From the NCBI RefSeq assembly GCF_011050365.1, contig NZ_DRFV01000013.1, positions 1-64,000 on the forward strand: a stretch of DNA of 64,000 nucleotides. The letters run 5' to 3'. Made by a program: the position numbers and the translations under genes. Numbering within the stretch: the stretch's first letter is position 1; each line of letters starts with the position of its first letter. The stretch comes from Pseudohongiella sp. Its GTDB lineage: Bacteria; Pseudomonadota; Gammaproteobacteria; Pseudomonadales; Pseudohongiellaceae. The notes beneath the pieces were generated by a model. The model saw nothing but the letters and a program-made list of their open reading frames with translations. It was not told the DNA's origin and did no database searches. Positions 7,610-19,644 of this stretch are shown piece after piece.

Positions 7610-7858
7610 GTGTGTTGGCAGTCTGGCCAGTATCAGGACGCAAACTGCATGAGCCTGGTCTCAACAATTATCTCACTGGCACATAATCTGGGATTGGGTG
7701 TCATTGCTGAAGGCGTGGAAACCGATGAGCAGAGTCGGATGTTGCGCCTGCGTCGATGTAACCAGGCGCAAAGCTACTTCTACGGCAGATCGGTTCCAGA
7801 CCATGAGATAGAGAAACTGCTGACGAACGATCATCTGCCGATAACGGTGGGCGGCTGA
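7610..7858 (+). pseudogene. remnant of an EAL (c-di-GMP phosphodiesterase) domain
   Basis: The translation contains the C-terminal part of an EAL domain: SLVSTIISLAHNLGLGVIAE then GVETDEQSRMLRLRRCNQAQ and FYGRSVPDHEIEKLL. Nearly all of the catalytic barrel, including the EAL motif itself, is missing, and the usual GCDxxQG segment is altered to RCNQAQS. No upstream continuation is present. It is a dead fragment left in element A, close to its right end. Confidence 0.75.
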
Positions 7859-8243
7859 AAGCGCCAATGATTGCGCAACGCTGTTTAGGGTTCAACCCCG
7901 ATTTTACATAAACGCTGTCTTGTCGGGCGGGGAGATCACCTTTCCTGGAAATAACTGACCGACGCCCGGTCTGCGAGAAACGCGATGTACATATCAGGGG
8001 GTGAGGAGCAGCTGTGGAACTCTCACCATTCAGGCAACGATATCCCTTTCTCAGCAGTGCTCGAAATCGGATTCAAGGTTTGTTTGCGATGCGAGAAATC
8101 GTGTAACTTGTCACAGGCTAAGAAAAAGCGAAATTCAAAAATACAAGATGTGCGAGGTTGGATCATCGCGACGGCAACGTCACATAATTCAAGTCTGGAG
8201 AGTAATGAGATTATAAATGCCGTTACTTACCCGCGTGAGAAAA

Positions 8244-8262
8244 AGTCCCGCAAAGTCCCGCA
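8244..8262. repeat. right-end CCCGCAA repeat pair of element A
   Basis: AGTCCCGCAAAGTCCCGCA contains two CCCGCA units ten bases apart. The end of the pair is exactly 68 bases before the att core at 8331, the same distance as between the pair at 45391-45407 and the core at 45476. Confidence 0.75.
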
Positions 8263-8330
8263 CTGACAATTACAAAACTGTGAGCTGCCGCCCAGGCAAC
8301 GACAAAAAGTCATTGTTTTTGATAAGAAAT

Positions 8331-8378
8331 TTGGCGCACCCGGAGAGATTCGAACTCCCGACCAAGTGGTTCGAAGCC
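8331..8378 (-). repeat. exact 48-bp copy of the tRNA-Arg 3' half (att site between elements A and B)
   Basis: Identical over 48 bp to 45476-45523, covering CCA, acceptor strand, T arm, variable region and anticodon loop of the tRNA. Identity ends abruptly at 8379. It cannot form a tRNA because the 5' half is missing. It is the hallmark of integration into a tRNA gene. Confidence 0.92.
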
Positions 8379-8496
8379 CCTATTGCAAGCGCTATATGAT
8401 TGTTTTTATTAACTTTAATAGTGCGTCCGTTGCGTGATTTTGCACTATAAAGCACAACAATGCACAACCAAACCCGCAAAAGTCCCGCAAGGACTT
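8379..8496. repeat. left-end module of element B with CCCGCAA repeats
   Basis: Closely related to 4892-5006 for its whole length, ending in two CCCGCAA units eleven bases apart (8473 and 8484) and GGACTT. Similarity is lost right after GGACTT, which defines the end of the shared module. Confidence 0.75.
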
Positions 8497-8682
8497 AGCG
8501 CAGAATACGGGGAAGAGGCACTAGCCCGAAAATATACTGAAAACCTTGTCTGTGGCCAAAGCTAGGCATAACACTTGACTTAGGAAGCCTAGTTGACACT
8601 TAGTGCATTAGGAATCAATCTGATCAATGTCTCGATTGCGAGATAGAATAGAAATTAGTGGCAAAAACAGGGTTTCTTTCAA

Positions 8683-9507
8683 GTGACAGAAAACAAATTT
8701 GTCTGCGAGTTCAATCTTCCAAAAATGGACTGTGCCGCTGAAGAGCAGATGGTTCGAATGGCGCTTGCGCATATTGAACCACCACCGACTCTTATTTTTG
8801 ATCTAAGAAATCGCAGCCTTCGAATAGTCCATAGTGGCAAACTATCTGACATTCAGCCACGACTTGAAGCATTACGCCTGGGTGCAAAATTGCAATCAGT
8901 GCGTGAACTTAGCGAAGATGAACTGACTCAGACCATGAAGCAGTCAGATGTAGATCATGCGCGCGAATCGTCCGCACTCAAATGGTTGTTAGCTATCAAC
9001 GGGACTATGTTTGCTCTTGAGTTGATAGCCGGCTGGATAGCGCAATCTACCGGCTTGATCGCCGATTCCTTAGATATGTTCGCAGATGCCGCAGTTTACG
9101 GGCTGGCACTGTATGCAGTGGGGCGCGCCAGCAGCTTGAAGTTACGTGCAGCCCATCTGGCGGGGCTTTTACAGATGCTGCTCGCGTTGAGCGTACTTGG
9201 TGAGGTCGTGCGACGATTCTTTTTGGGTAGTGAGCCTGTTTCTGGATTGATGATAAGCTTTGGGCTGCTAGCGCTTGCAGCCAACATCGCTTGTCTCATA
9301 ATAATCCATCGCGAAAAAGACAGCGGCGCACATATGAAGGCCAGCTGGATTTTTTCGGCAAATGACGTTATCGCCAACGTTGGCGTCATTCTCGCCGGGG
9401 TGTTGGTGACCTGGACAGGATCAAGTTATCCAGACCTGGTGATTGGTTTTATTATTGGTGCCATTGTATTAAACGGTGCCTGGCGCATTCTTCAGCTTAA
9501 AAATTAG
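8683..9507 (+). CDS. cation transporter: HMA-like N-terminus fused to CDF-like membrane domain
   Basis: A 274-residue protein. Residues 1-80 resemble a heavy-metal-associated fold (FVCEFNLPKMDCAAEEQ), but the usual CxxC pair is reduced to one cysteine followed by AAEE. From about residue 95 there are six membrane helices of the cation diffusion facilitator type, with DSLDMFADA in helix 2 and SANDVIANVG in helix 5 in place of the common HxxxD pairs. There is no cytoplasmic C-terminal domain. The frame starts at a GTG (8683) without a strong ribosome site. First cargo gene of element B, convergent with the TonB receptor. Metal unknown. Confidence 0.8.
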   Translation: MTENKFVCEFNLPKMDCAAEEQMVRMALAHIEPPPTLIFDLRNRSLRIVHSGKLSDIQPRLEALRLGAKLQSVRELSEDELTQTMKQSDVDHARESSALKWLLAINGTMFALELIAGWIAQSTGLIADSLDMFADAAVYGLALYAVGRASSLKLRAAHLAGLLQMLLALSVLGEVVRRFFLGSEPVSGLMISFGLLALAANIACLIIIHREKDSGAHMKASWIFSANDVIANVGVILAGVLVTWTGSSYPDLVIGFIIGAIVLNGAWRILQLKN

Positions 9508-9547
9508 CACATTGGACATTTGTACATGCCTCTATGATGAACGCAAC

Positions 9548-11509
9548 CTAGAACAACACTTTAATACCCCCATTCACAATAAAACCATCAAGCGGGGCAT
9601 AAATATCCCTGAATTGAGGATTCGATAGGCTGCCGGTGTAGATAGTGTCGAACCGTGTTTGACGGGTATCACCAAAGTTTTCGAAATTAAGGAACAGCTT
9701 TACGCTTTCCGCCAAAGTCTTCTCTGTCATCACACCTGTGACCCAATAGCTTTTACCTCTGGCACCGTCGCTCAGACGCTGCGGTCCGTAGTAATAAGCT
9801 TCAAGTCCTATTCTGAAATCATCTTCGCGCTCATAGATCAGAACATTGTTGAGCCGGTGTTCTGACACCAGCGGCGCTCTGGATACCGTACCCGCATAGT
9901 GCTCGCGCACATTCGCGTGCGTATAACCCAGAAACAGCTTGAAGTCGCCGTATGTGGCTGTAACAGTGATCTCTACGCCCCGCGTATCGACATATCCATC
10001 GGGTTGCGTAAATTCAAGGTTATCTCCCTGCTCCTGCAACTCCAGTGGATCGTCCACGCGTGTGTAAAACAGCAGCGAATTTAGCGTAATAAGGTTACCG
10101 TTACTCTGGGGTATCCGATAGGTCACATCCATGTTGACACCTTTGGACTGCTCCTCATTCATCGAGCTGCGGTCCAACGGTAATACATTGCGGAACTGCA
10201 CACTCTCTGCTTCTTCAATGAATAATGAAGGCAAACGATAGCCCAGACCACCACCAGCGCGAACAGTGATGTCAGTCGTCGGCTCGTACAAAAACGCGAC
10301 ACGCGGCAGAGTAATGGTACCGTGATCATCGTTGTGGTCTACACGAACGCCTGCTTCAATACTGACGGTGTCGGTCAGCGGTCGGGAGTTTTGAATGAAT
10401 GCACCCAGCGTATACTGAGAGAAATCCTGATTAAAGCCCGGTACGGCGTCCTGTTGTTCAAATTCTTCAGTGATCAGGCTCAAGCCCGTTATCCATTCGG
10501 CAGCACCCTTCGGCAGCGCGTAGTGCAGCTCGCTGAAGCTTGATTTTTGTACCCCCGCAAATCCAAAGTCGGCCATTTCAAGCTCTCGATCAAAGTGTCC
10601 CAGACTGTTTCTGAAATTTAAAGTCCCCTCTCCCAGCGGGCGACTATATTCAAGCTGACTTGACAACCGCTTGGTACGATTGTCTTCGTAATAGGGCTCG
10701 GCGACCGGCCTGTCTTTGATGTAATCCATATTGCCGCCGAGGCGATCTTCCACAACGGCGGTAATGCCGATGCTCAGCTCGCTTGAATCATCCAGATAGA
10801 AAAATGCGCGCGGATTCAGCGTCCATCGCTCAAATTGAGGAATAGCTGACAAGCCGACATCCGACGGATCATAGGCAGTGTTTTCGTTCCATGAAGCGAA
10901 AAGTGTGGTACCTACCTTGTCGCTGCGCGAAGCGTGAAAAGCACTGGCATCGAGTCCACCCGCCGAGGTTCGATTTAGTAACATGCTGGTCTCTGGCTCG
11001 TAATCAGGCACTTTGGTGATCAGATTCACTAAACCCGCTATTGCGCCGCCTCCATACAAGGTAGAAGAGGAGCCCTTGATGACCTCAACTGCCTGCAGAT
11101 CCAGAGGCGCGATCTGGAGCAACCCAAGTCCACCGGCAAAACCCGAATACAATGGCAAGCCATCGCGCAACATTTGTGTGTAGCGGCCGTCCAGCCCCTG
11201 GATACGGATACTCGAGTTAAATGTGGTCGCCGAAGTCTGTTGAACCTGAATGCCGGTGCTTTCATTCAACAACATCCTGATGTCACCAGGTTTCATGTTC
11301 ACCTTTTCACCAAGCTCTTCACCCGAGATTAATTCCACTCGTGTTGGCAAATCTTCCAATGAACGACGGCTTCGGGTAGAGGTCACCAGGATTTCTTCGA
11401 CTGCCTCTTCCTGGGTATCTTCATCATCATCAGATTGGCCATACGCATCAGGTTGAACGATACAAAATACTAATACTCCACACACTAACGGGGACCAAAA
11501 AGACTGCAT
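9548..11509 (-). CDS. TonB-dependent outer-membrane receptor under MerR-type control
   Basis: The ATG at 11509 (AGGAGC upstream) gives 653 residues with a signal peptide (MQSFWSPLVCGVLVFCI to about residue 25). Then come the TonB-box-like EEILVTSTR, a plug domain with GLDGRYTQMLRDGLPLYSG and VEVIKGSSSTLYGGGAIAGLV, and a beta-barrel with SEHRLNNVL late in the chain, ending in an aromatic-terminated strand (GIKVLF). Such receptors import metal chelates or vitamin complexes using TonB energy. Its promoter (11608-11638) has MerR geometry and sits beside a divergent CadR-like gene, so expression is probably metal-induced. The ligand cannot be deduced. Confidence 0.92.
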   Translation of the reverse strand: MQSFWSPLVCGVLVFCIVQPDAYGQSDDDEDTQEEAVEEILVTSTRSRRSLEDLPTRVELISGEELGEKVNMKPGDIRMLLNESTGIQVQQTSATTFNSSIRIQGLDGRYTQMLRDGLPLYSGFAGGLGLLQIAPLDLQAVEVIKGSSSTLYGGGAIAGLVNLITKVPDYEPETSMLLNRTSAGGLDASAFHASRSDKVGTTLFASWNENTAYDPSDVGLSAIPQFERWTLNPRAFFYLDDSSELSIGITAVVEDRLGGNMDYIKDRPVAEPYYEDNRTKRLSSQLEYSRPLGEGTLNFRNSLGHFDRELEMADFGFAGVQKSSFSELHYALPKGAAEWITGLSLITEEFEQQDAVPGFNQDFSQYTLGAFIQNSRPLTDTVSIEAGVRVDHNDDHGTITLPRVAFLYEPTTDITVRAGGGLGYRLPSLFIEEAESVQFRNVLPLDRSSMNEEQSKGVNMDVTYRIPQSNGNLITLNSLLFYTRVDDPLELQEQGDNLEFTQPDGYVDTRGVEITVTATYGDFKLFLGYTHANVREHYAGTVSRAPLVSEHRLNNVLIYEREDDFRIGLEAYYYGPQRLSDGARGKSYWVTGVMTEKTLAESVKLFLNFENFGDTRQTRFDTIYTGSLSNPQFRDIYAPLDGFIVNGGIKVLF

Positions 11510-11607
11510 GATAAGAGCTCCTTTATGAACTGCAATTTTGGCTGACATCTGAATCAATGATGGAGGAGTCAGCTTTGTAGAACGCCGCTTTGGTGGCAAT
11601 GGCCGAC

Positions 11608-11638
11608 ATTTAAAACCCTGTAGCTACTCCAGGGTCAA
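11608..11638 (-). promoter_or_regulatory. MerR-type promoter and operator driving the TonB receptor
   Basis: On the minus strand, TTGACC (11633-11638) and TTAAAT (11608-11613) are separated by exactly 19 bases, the over-long spacer typical of MerR-activated promoters. The spacer is largely filled by the palindrome ACCCTGGAG-TAG-CTACAGGGT (11615-11635), the form known for CadR/PbrR operators. The cadR-like gene starts 35 bases away in the other direction. Seen: elements and spacing. Inferred: control by the adjacent regulator. Confidence 0.82.
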
Positions 11639-11672
11639 TAGGGTATTATCTGGAAAAATTATAGAGGTGAGC

Positions 11673-12104
11673 ATGCGGATAGGACAGCTAAGCCAAGCAA
11701 CTGGCATAGGGATTGAAACAATTCGCTACTATGAGAAAGTTGGGTTGCTGCCCGACCCTGCACGATTGCCGAATGGTTATCGCGATTATGGCCCTGGGCA
11801 CCTGGACCGATTGGCATTCATTCGCCAATGCCGCTCTCTGGATATATCAATCGCTGATATAGCGCGTTTGCTCGATTTTCGACATGGTAGTCCAACAGAT
11901 TGCGATGCGATCAATCAGCTGGTCGATGAACATCTGGCTCAGATTCGTACTCAAATTGTCAGCATGCGTGCGCTAGAGAGCCAGCTCATTGAGTTGCGTA
12001 AACGCTGTTCAAAAGGAAAGAGAACGCCTGATTGCGGTATTCTCAATGAATTGACAACCTCAGCCCGTGGCAAAATGGCAATCAAACGGTTCCCTTCACA
12101 TTGA
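11673..12104 (+). CDS. cadR: CadR/PbrR-like MerR-family metal regulator
   Basis: A 143-residue MerR regulator starting MRIGQLSQATGIGIETIRYY, with the second helix pair YRDYGPGHLDRLAFIRQCRS, a dimerisation helix and a C-terminal metal loop. Cysteines at 77 (TDCDAIN), 112 (KRCSKG) and 121 (PDCGIL) match the three-cysteine pattern of Cd(II)/Pb(II) sensors CadR and PbrR (77, 112, 119). The ATG at 11673 follows GAGGTGAGC; an in-frame GTG two codons earlier is the alternative. It should activate the divergent TonB receptor promoter and perhaps the 19147 operon, whose promoter carries a related sequence. The short C-terminus after C121 lacks the His-rich tail of some CadRs. Confidence 0.88.
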   Translation: MRIGQLSQATGIGIETIRYYEKVGLLPDPARLPNGYRDYGPGHLDRLAFIRQCRSLDISIADIARLLDFRHGSPTDCDAINQLVDEHLAQIRTQIVSMRALESQLIELRKRCSKGKRTPDCGILNELTTSARGKMAIKRFPSH

Positions 12105-12151
12105 CTAGCAATTGATCAACCTCACAGCCAATTACAGTCTATGCTGTCATT

Positions 12152-13060
12152 CTATCCGTGCCCATATACCTTGGTATCTTGGTGACAGTGATCAGGGTGT
12201 TCAAACTCCAGCGTGGAATGCCGTATGTTGAACTCCGCCTCCAGCGCCATTTTTAGCCGATGTTTGGTCTGCTCAAACTGATCCCAGGCGTCGACATCAA
12301 TGACTACATGAGCGTCCAGCGAGGCTTCATGCTCACCCATTTGCCAGCAATGCACATGATGAACATCAACCACACCTTCGATCCTGGTGAGAGCCAGAAT
12401 GACAGCGTCCGTATTAATATTCAAAGGGCTCCCCAGCATCAATGTTCTGATACTTCCACCGATTTCTGTCAGGCCAAGATAAAGAATATAGCTTGCAATA
12501 CCGATGGTGATAGCGGGATCAACCCAACGCAAGTCGTAGAGTAGAATAAGGGCGCCGCCAATAATCACGGCGACTGACGCGAGCGCATCGGAAAGATTGT
12601 GCAGAAACAACGCGCGGATGTTAACGCTGTCTTTCTGCATTGAGTAAGTGAGCAAGGCTGTCAGCGTATCCACGGCCAGAGCAATACCGCCAAGCCAGAT
12701 GACCCACCAACCCTTGATTTCCGGGGGGTCGATTATCCGCATACCACCTTCGTAGATCAGGTATAAACCTATAATAATCAAAGAAGTGTAGTTTATCAGG
12801 GCTGCAACCACCTCAATTCGTCCATAGCCAAAGGTCATTTTGGCGTCAGCCGGACGGCGCGAAATTTTCCGGGCCGCGAACGCGATAACCAGCGCCGCCA
12901 TGTCGGAAAAGTTGTGCAAGGCATCGGCAATCAGCGCCAGGCTACCGGCAAAAATGCCGCCCGCAATTTGCGCCAACGTCAGAATGGCATTGGCCCAGAT
13001 GGCGATGGCAACGCGCTTATCCTTCGATTCATGGGACATATGGTCGTGTTCTTGACTCAT
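12152..13060 (-). CDS. czcD: CzcD-like cation diffusion facilitator
   Basis: A 302-residue CDF exporter: a His-containing N-terminus (MSQEHDHMSHES), six membrane helices from about residue 18 to 205, and a cytoplasmic C-terminal domain with VDVHHVHCWQMGEHEASLDA. The zinc-site motifs HNFSD (helix 2) and HNLSD (helix 5) are intact. CDF proteins of this group exchange cytoplasmic Zn, Cd or Co for protons. It lies 63 bases after czcA on the same strand, so it is probably the last gene of a czcI-C-B-A-D unit that moves ions from cytoplasm to periplasm for the RND pump to expel. Confidence 0.9.
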   Translation of the reverse strand: MSQEHDHMSHESKDKRVAIAIWANAILTLAQIAGGIFAGSLALIADALHNFSDMAALVIAFAARKISRRPADAKMTFGYGRIEVVAALINYTSLIIIGLYLIYEGGMRIIDPPEIKGWWVIWLGGIALAVDTLTALLTYSMQKDSVNIRALFLHNLSDALASVAVIIGGALILLYDLRWVDPAITIGIASYILYLGLTEIGGSIRTLMLGSPLNINTDAVILALTRIEGVVDVHHVHCWQMGEHEASLDAHVVIDVDAWDQFEQTKHRLKMALEAEFNIRHSTLEFEHPDHCHQDTKVYGHG

Positions 13061-13123
13061 TGGATCACCCTCGTCTCAGTCGCTGGAAAATTGCCCCCGG
13101 CAAGGTCGCCAGAGGCAAAACAA

Positions 13124-17277
<4,154 letters not shown>

Positions 17278-17294
17278 AGTCGTTGTCCCGTTGT

Positions 17295-18590
17295 TCAGCG
17301 GCCAGCCAGAGGCTGGGCTGTAAGTTGTTCGATCAAGGCCTGATTCAGCAATGCGGTGGTTGCGGCGTCGACTAAAGCCCGCTGCGCGGCGAGCAATTCG
17401 CGCTGGGCGGCCATCCATTCCACATAGCTGTAGCGCCCGCTTTCATAAGCTTCCCGGGTTTGAGTGAGCGCCTCGCTCAAGTTGGGCAGCATCTGGCTAC
17501 GAATCTGCTCCACGGCAGCGATGCTCTGCTGCCTTTGCTGATAAGCATCAAACAGGCGTGAATGCAGGTTCAGCAAAGTGGCCTCGCGTTGAAACCTGAT
17601 CTCATCGCGAGCTGCCAACGCTGCTCGTACTTCGCCGCGATTACGTTGCGCCGGAAACAATGGGACGGAAAATCCCGCTGTAAATGCGATGTCATCGATC
17701 TCCTCCATGCGCCGGACACCCACTTGCCAGTTAATGTCGCTTTCGGACTGACTGCGGGCGAGTTGAATCTCTGCCTCGCGCACACGCTGTTCGCTGGCGT
17801 AGACCTGAATGGCAGGGCTATCGCTGACTCGCTGGTATAGAGACTCGAAACTGTCGGAGGCACCGAACTGGAACAGATCACCCTGCAATTGGGTAAACTC
17901 CACTGAGGTATCCCCCCACAGCAAAGCCAGCGCCATCTTGCGACTGACCAGCTCGGATTGCAGGCGTGACTGTTCGATCTGGCTTTGCGTAAGCGCAGCC
18001 CTGGCGCGCAAGACTTCAGCCTGAGGTGTGGCACCCTGCTCGGCGCGACGGGTCACGATATCAAGCGTCGATTGAGCCAGTGAAACAGCGTCGGCGGCCA
18101 GTTGAAGTTTTTCCTGTAATGCCAGGGTGGCGACGAAACGTTGCGTCACCTGTCCCAGCAGATCGAGGGTTTCCGCCCGGCGTTCCGCCTCAACCAGTCC
18201 GAGGCGTGAATCGATTGCACTGACTCGGGCCTGTCGCTGCCCGCCAAGTTCAATCGTTGACGACAGGGTCAGCGTAAGCTCCGCACCCACCAGGCCACGG
18301 ACATCACCAGTGCCAAGGAAATTTTCAACCTCTGCGCCGGCTTCCAGGGCCGGATTCAGATCAGCCGTGATTCGGCGCCCCTGGAGTCCGTCAAGGCGCA
18401 GGCCAAAGACTTGTAAACGCGGGTTTTGCGCCATGGCGCGGGACATAGCATCGCTCAGGGTGAGCGGGCTCTCCGCCGCCTGCACGGCGGTAGCATTGAG
18501 CGAACAGGCGAAAATCACCCAGAACAAAACGTAAAAAGTGTGATACGACAACGCGTACCGCCCCGTAAGCACGGGAAAATTGGAATGCAT
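17295..18590 (-). CDS. czcC: CzcC-type outer-membrane efflux protein, first copy
   Basis: A 431-residue TolC-superfamily protein: signal peptide up to about residue 40 (ending VQAAES), then two repeated helical-barrel halves (LTLSDAMSRAMAQNPRL early, AEQGATPQAEVLRARAALTQ in the middle, AYESGRYSYVEWMAAQRELL near the end). It forms the outer-membrane channel of the CzcCBA complex. ATG 18590 has TAGGAGCATTCTC upstream. Only 17 bases separate it from czcB. A close relative at 21088 shares the EWM/QRELL-type C-terminal signature. Confidence 0.93.
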   Translation of the reverse strand: MHSNFPVLTGRYALSYHTFYVLFWVIFACSLNATAVQAAESPLTLSDAMSRAMAQNPRLQVFGLRLDGLQGRRITADLNPALEAGAEVENFLGTGDVRGLVGAELTLTLSSTIELGGQRQARVSAIDSRLGLVEAERRAETLDLLGQVTQRFVATLALQEKLQLAADAVSLAQSTLDIVTRRAEQGATPQAEVLRARAALTQSQIEQSRLQSELVSRKMALALLWGDTSVEFTQLQGDLFQFGASDSFESLYQRVSDSPAIQVYASEQRVREAEIQLARSQSESDINWQVGVRRMEEIDDIAFTAGFSVPLFPAQRNRGEVRAALAARDEIRFQREATLLNLHSRLFDAYQQRQQSIAAVEQIRSQMLPNLSEALTQTREAYESGRYSYVEWMAAQRELLAAQRALVDAATTALLNQALIEQLTAQPLAGR

Positions 18591-18653
18591 GAGAATGCTC
18601 CTACGAAAGTCTGAAAAACAGCTATTCCCTGACTAGGGAAGATATAAGCAGTA

Positions 18654-18998
18654 TCAGGCGATCGGAGGGCGCAGCAGTGGGGGGTGAATACCTTTCAGCA
18701 AACTGGCTCGGTAAACGAGCACAACTGATGCTTCGACAGTGCTAGCGAGACTTGTCTGTGGTATCACCAAACCCATATGGAAACAGTTATGATTGTGATG
18801 ACAATCGGCGCTTGAGTGATGAGACTCGTTTTGGGAAGGGTTGCTTTTGTGGACTTCTTTTTCAACCTCAGCCGATGCCAGCGAATGCTCATGGTGGGGC
18901 GCCGAGGCGTGGTGAAGCTGCTCTTCGTAGGCAATAGAAGTCACTGACTGCAAAGCAATCATGAGCGCTACCGCAAAAATGAAACAGCGTTTGATCAT
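18654..18998 (-). CDS. CzcI-like small His-rich periplasmic protein
   Basis: From the ATG at 18998 (AGGTGG upstream) the product has 114 residues: signal peptide (MIKRCFIFAVALMIALQS), a His-rich centre (HHASAPHHEHSLAS and HHSSADCHHNHNCFH), and an end LLKGIHPPLLRPPIA resembling CzcI-family proteins that head czc operons in Cupriavidus. These are thought to bind metal in the periplasm and affect czc regulation. Sequence divergence is high, so the family call rests on layout, C-terminal motif and position directly upstream of czcC. Confidence 0.7.
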   Translation of the reverse strand: MIKRCFIFAVALMIALQSVTSIAYEEQLHHASAPHHEHSLASAEVEKEVHKSNPSQNESHHSSADCHHNHNCFHMGLVIPQTSLASTVEASVVLVYRASLLKGIHPPLLRPPIA

Positions 18999-19086
18999 AA
19001 AACCCACCTAGAATTCAACTCCGAGCTTACCAGAATCACGTGGAAAAGAAAAATTTAGAATTTTACAAGATTCCTGCGAACATGGT

Positions 19087-19116
19087 TTGACCCTGTATCG
19101 AACACAGTGATAGAGT
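19087..19116 (+). promoter_or_regulatory. possible MerR-type promoter of the second czc operon
   Basis: TTGACCCTGTATCGAACACAGTGATAGAGT region: a TTGACC -35 element followed by the partial dyad CTGT-ATCGAAC-ACAG and TAGAGT at an 18-base spacing (AGAGTT at 19). From ACCCTG to the end it matches the operator at 11615-11635 in 14 of 21 positions. This suggests, without proving, that the CadR-like regulator also controls the plus-strand operon starting at 19147. Confidence 0.5.
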
Positions 19117-19146
19117 TTCTTGAATAACTCATAATGAGTCGTTGCC

Positions 19147-19530
19147 GTGTACCGCAAAGTTTTTTTCGCATTGATGCTGGTCATGCACTACTCGTTGGCA
19201 TTCGGAGCTAACGAGGCAGCCGCCATGCCAGATGAGCAGCATCCGTTGGGCAAAGCCATTCAACACAATCATCACCATGCACATGCTGATGACCACAGTC
19301 ATGATCACGACAACTACCTGGGGCCGGACAGCGCCGCGCAGCACGAAGCCGCTGGCGACGTACACGATCATCAACACAAACACGGTATAAACATTCAATT
19401 GAACATAGATATACCTGGCTTATTGGCTCTGGACTTTTTCAGGGCTGATTCTCCGCCGGTCGCTCGGTACCGGCTCGATCACAACTCACTAAGTTACGCC
19501 CCCGCCGTCCCTCCGCCCAATCTCCTGTAG
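19147..19530 (+). CDS. small His-rich periplasmic protein heading the second czc operon
   Basis: A 127-residue protein: signal peptide (GTG start, YRKVFFALMLVMHYSLAFGA), then a metal-binding type run HNHHHAHADDHSHDHD and a second cluster DVHDHQHKHG, and a Pro-rich end PAVPPPNLL. It resembles the czcI-like gene on the other side of the divergent promoter in design, not clearly in sequence. The GTG at 19147 is the only start in this frame before the signal sequence; no strong ribosome site is visible. Probably a periplasmic Zn/Cd/Co-binding accessory. Confidence 0.65.
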   Translation: MYRKVFFALMLVMHYSLAFGANEAAAMPDEQHPLGKAIQHNHHHAHADDHSHDHDNYLGPDSAAQHEAAGDVHDHQHKHGINIQLNIDIPGLLALDFFRADSPPVARYRLDHNSLSYAPAVPPPNLL

Positions 19531-19644
19531 TCTCGGGCTATACGCCCATTTATATCGTTTTTATTGAGTCCGATCCAGGACTGCTGGCCTTGATGGCAGC
19601 AGCGCGTATCGATCTACGATATCCGACTGTCAGGTTATTTCAAC

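Larger units (their letters stand above)
4844..8378. mobile_element. element A: small island with dioxygenase/DoxX/LysR cargo
   Basis: About 3.5 kb between the decayed and the exact att copies. The left end (4892-5006) closely resembles the left end of element B, and its right end carries the same CCCGCAA repeat pair 68 bases before the core as element B. Cargo: truncated tautomerase, LigB-type dioxygenase, DoxX, divergent LysR regulator and an EAL remnant. The worn left core suggests this insertion is older than element B. Confidence 0.65.
7859..8682. other. 824-bp non-coding junction region between elements A and B
   Basis: No supported gene. 7859-8243 shows nothing I can name; short frames such as the one from 7985 have no family signature or good ribosome site. 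8244-8262 holds the right-end repeat pair of element A, 8331-8378 the exact att core, and 8379-8496 the left-end module of element B. 8520-8682 is the leader of the first cargo gene and includes a small palindrome (ACTTAGG-AAG-CCTAGT, 8578-8593) next to TTGACA. Confidence 0.6.

Noticed and set aside
7985-8266. 93-residue ORF in the A/B junction region
   Set aside because: No family signature, no good ribosome site, low-complexity composition, and it runs through the right-end repeats of element A.
8331-8378. A second tRNA-Arg gene
   Set aside because: Only the 3' half is present; the sequence after the anticodon loop does not pair to form the D arm or the 5' acceptor strand.
8578-8598. ACTTAGG-AAG-CCTAGT palindrome next to TTGACA before the CDF-like gene as a MerR promoter
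   Set aside because: The palindrome precedes rather than fills the -35/-10 spacer and no convincing -10 is found at 17-20 bases; left as a note only.
12260-12544. Antisense ORFs over the CDF and RND genes
   Set aside because: They are reading-frame shadows of strongly conserved genes with no domain content of their own.
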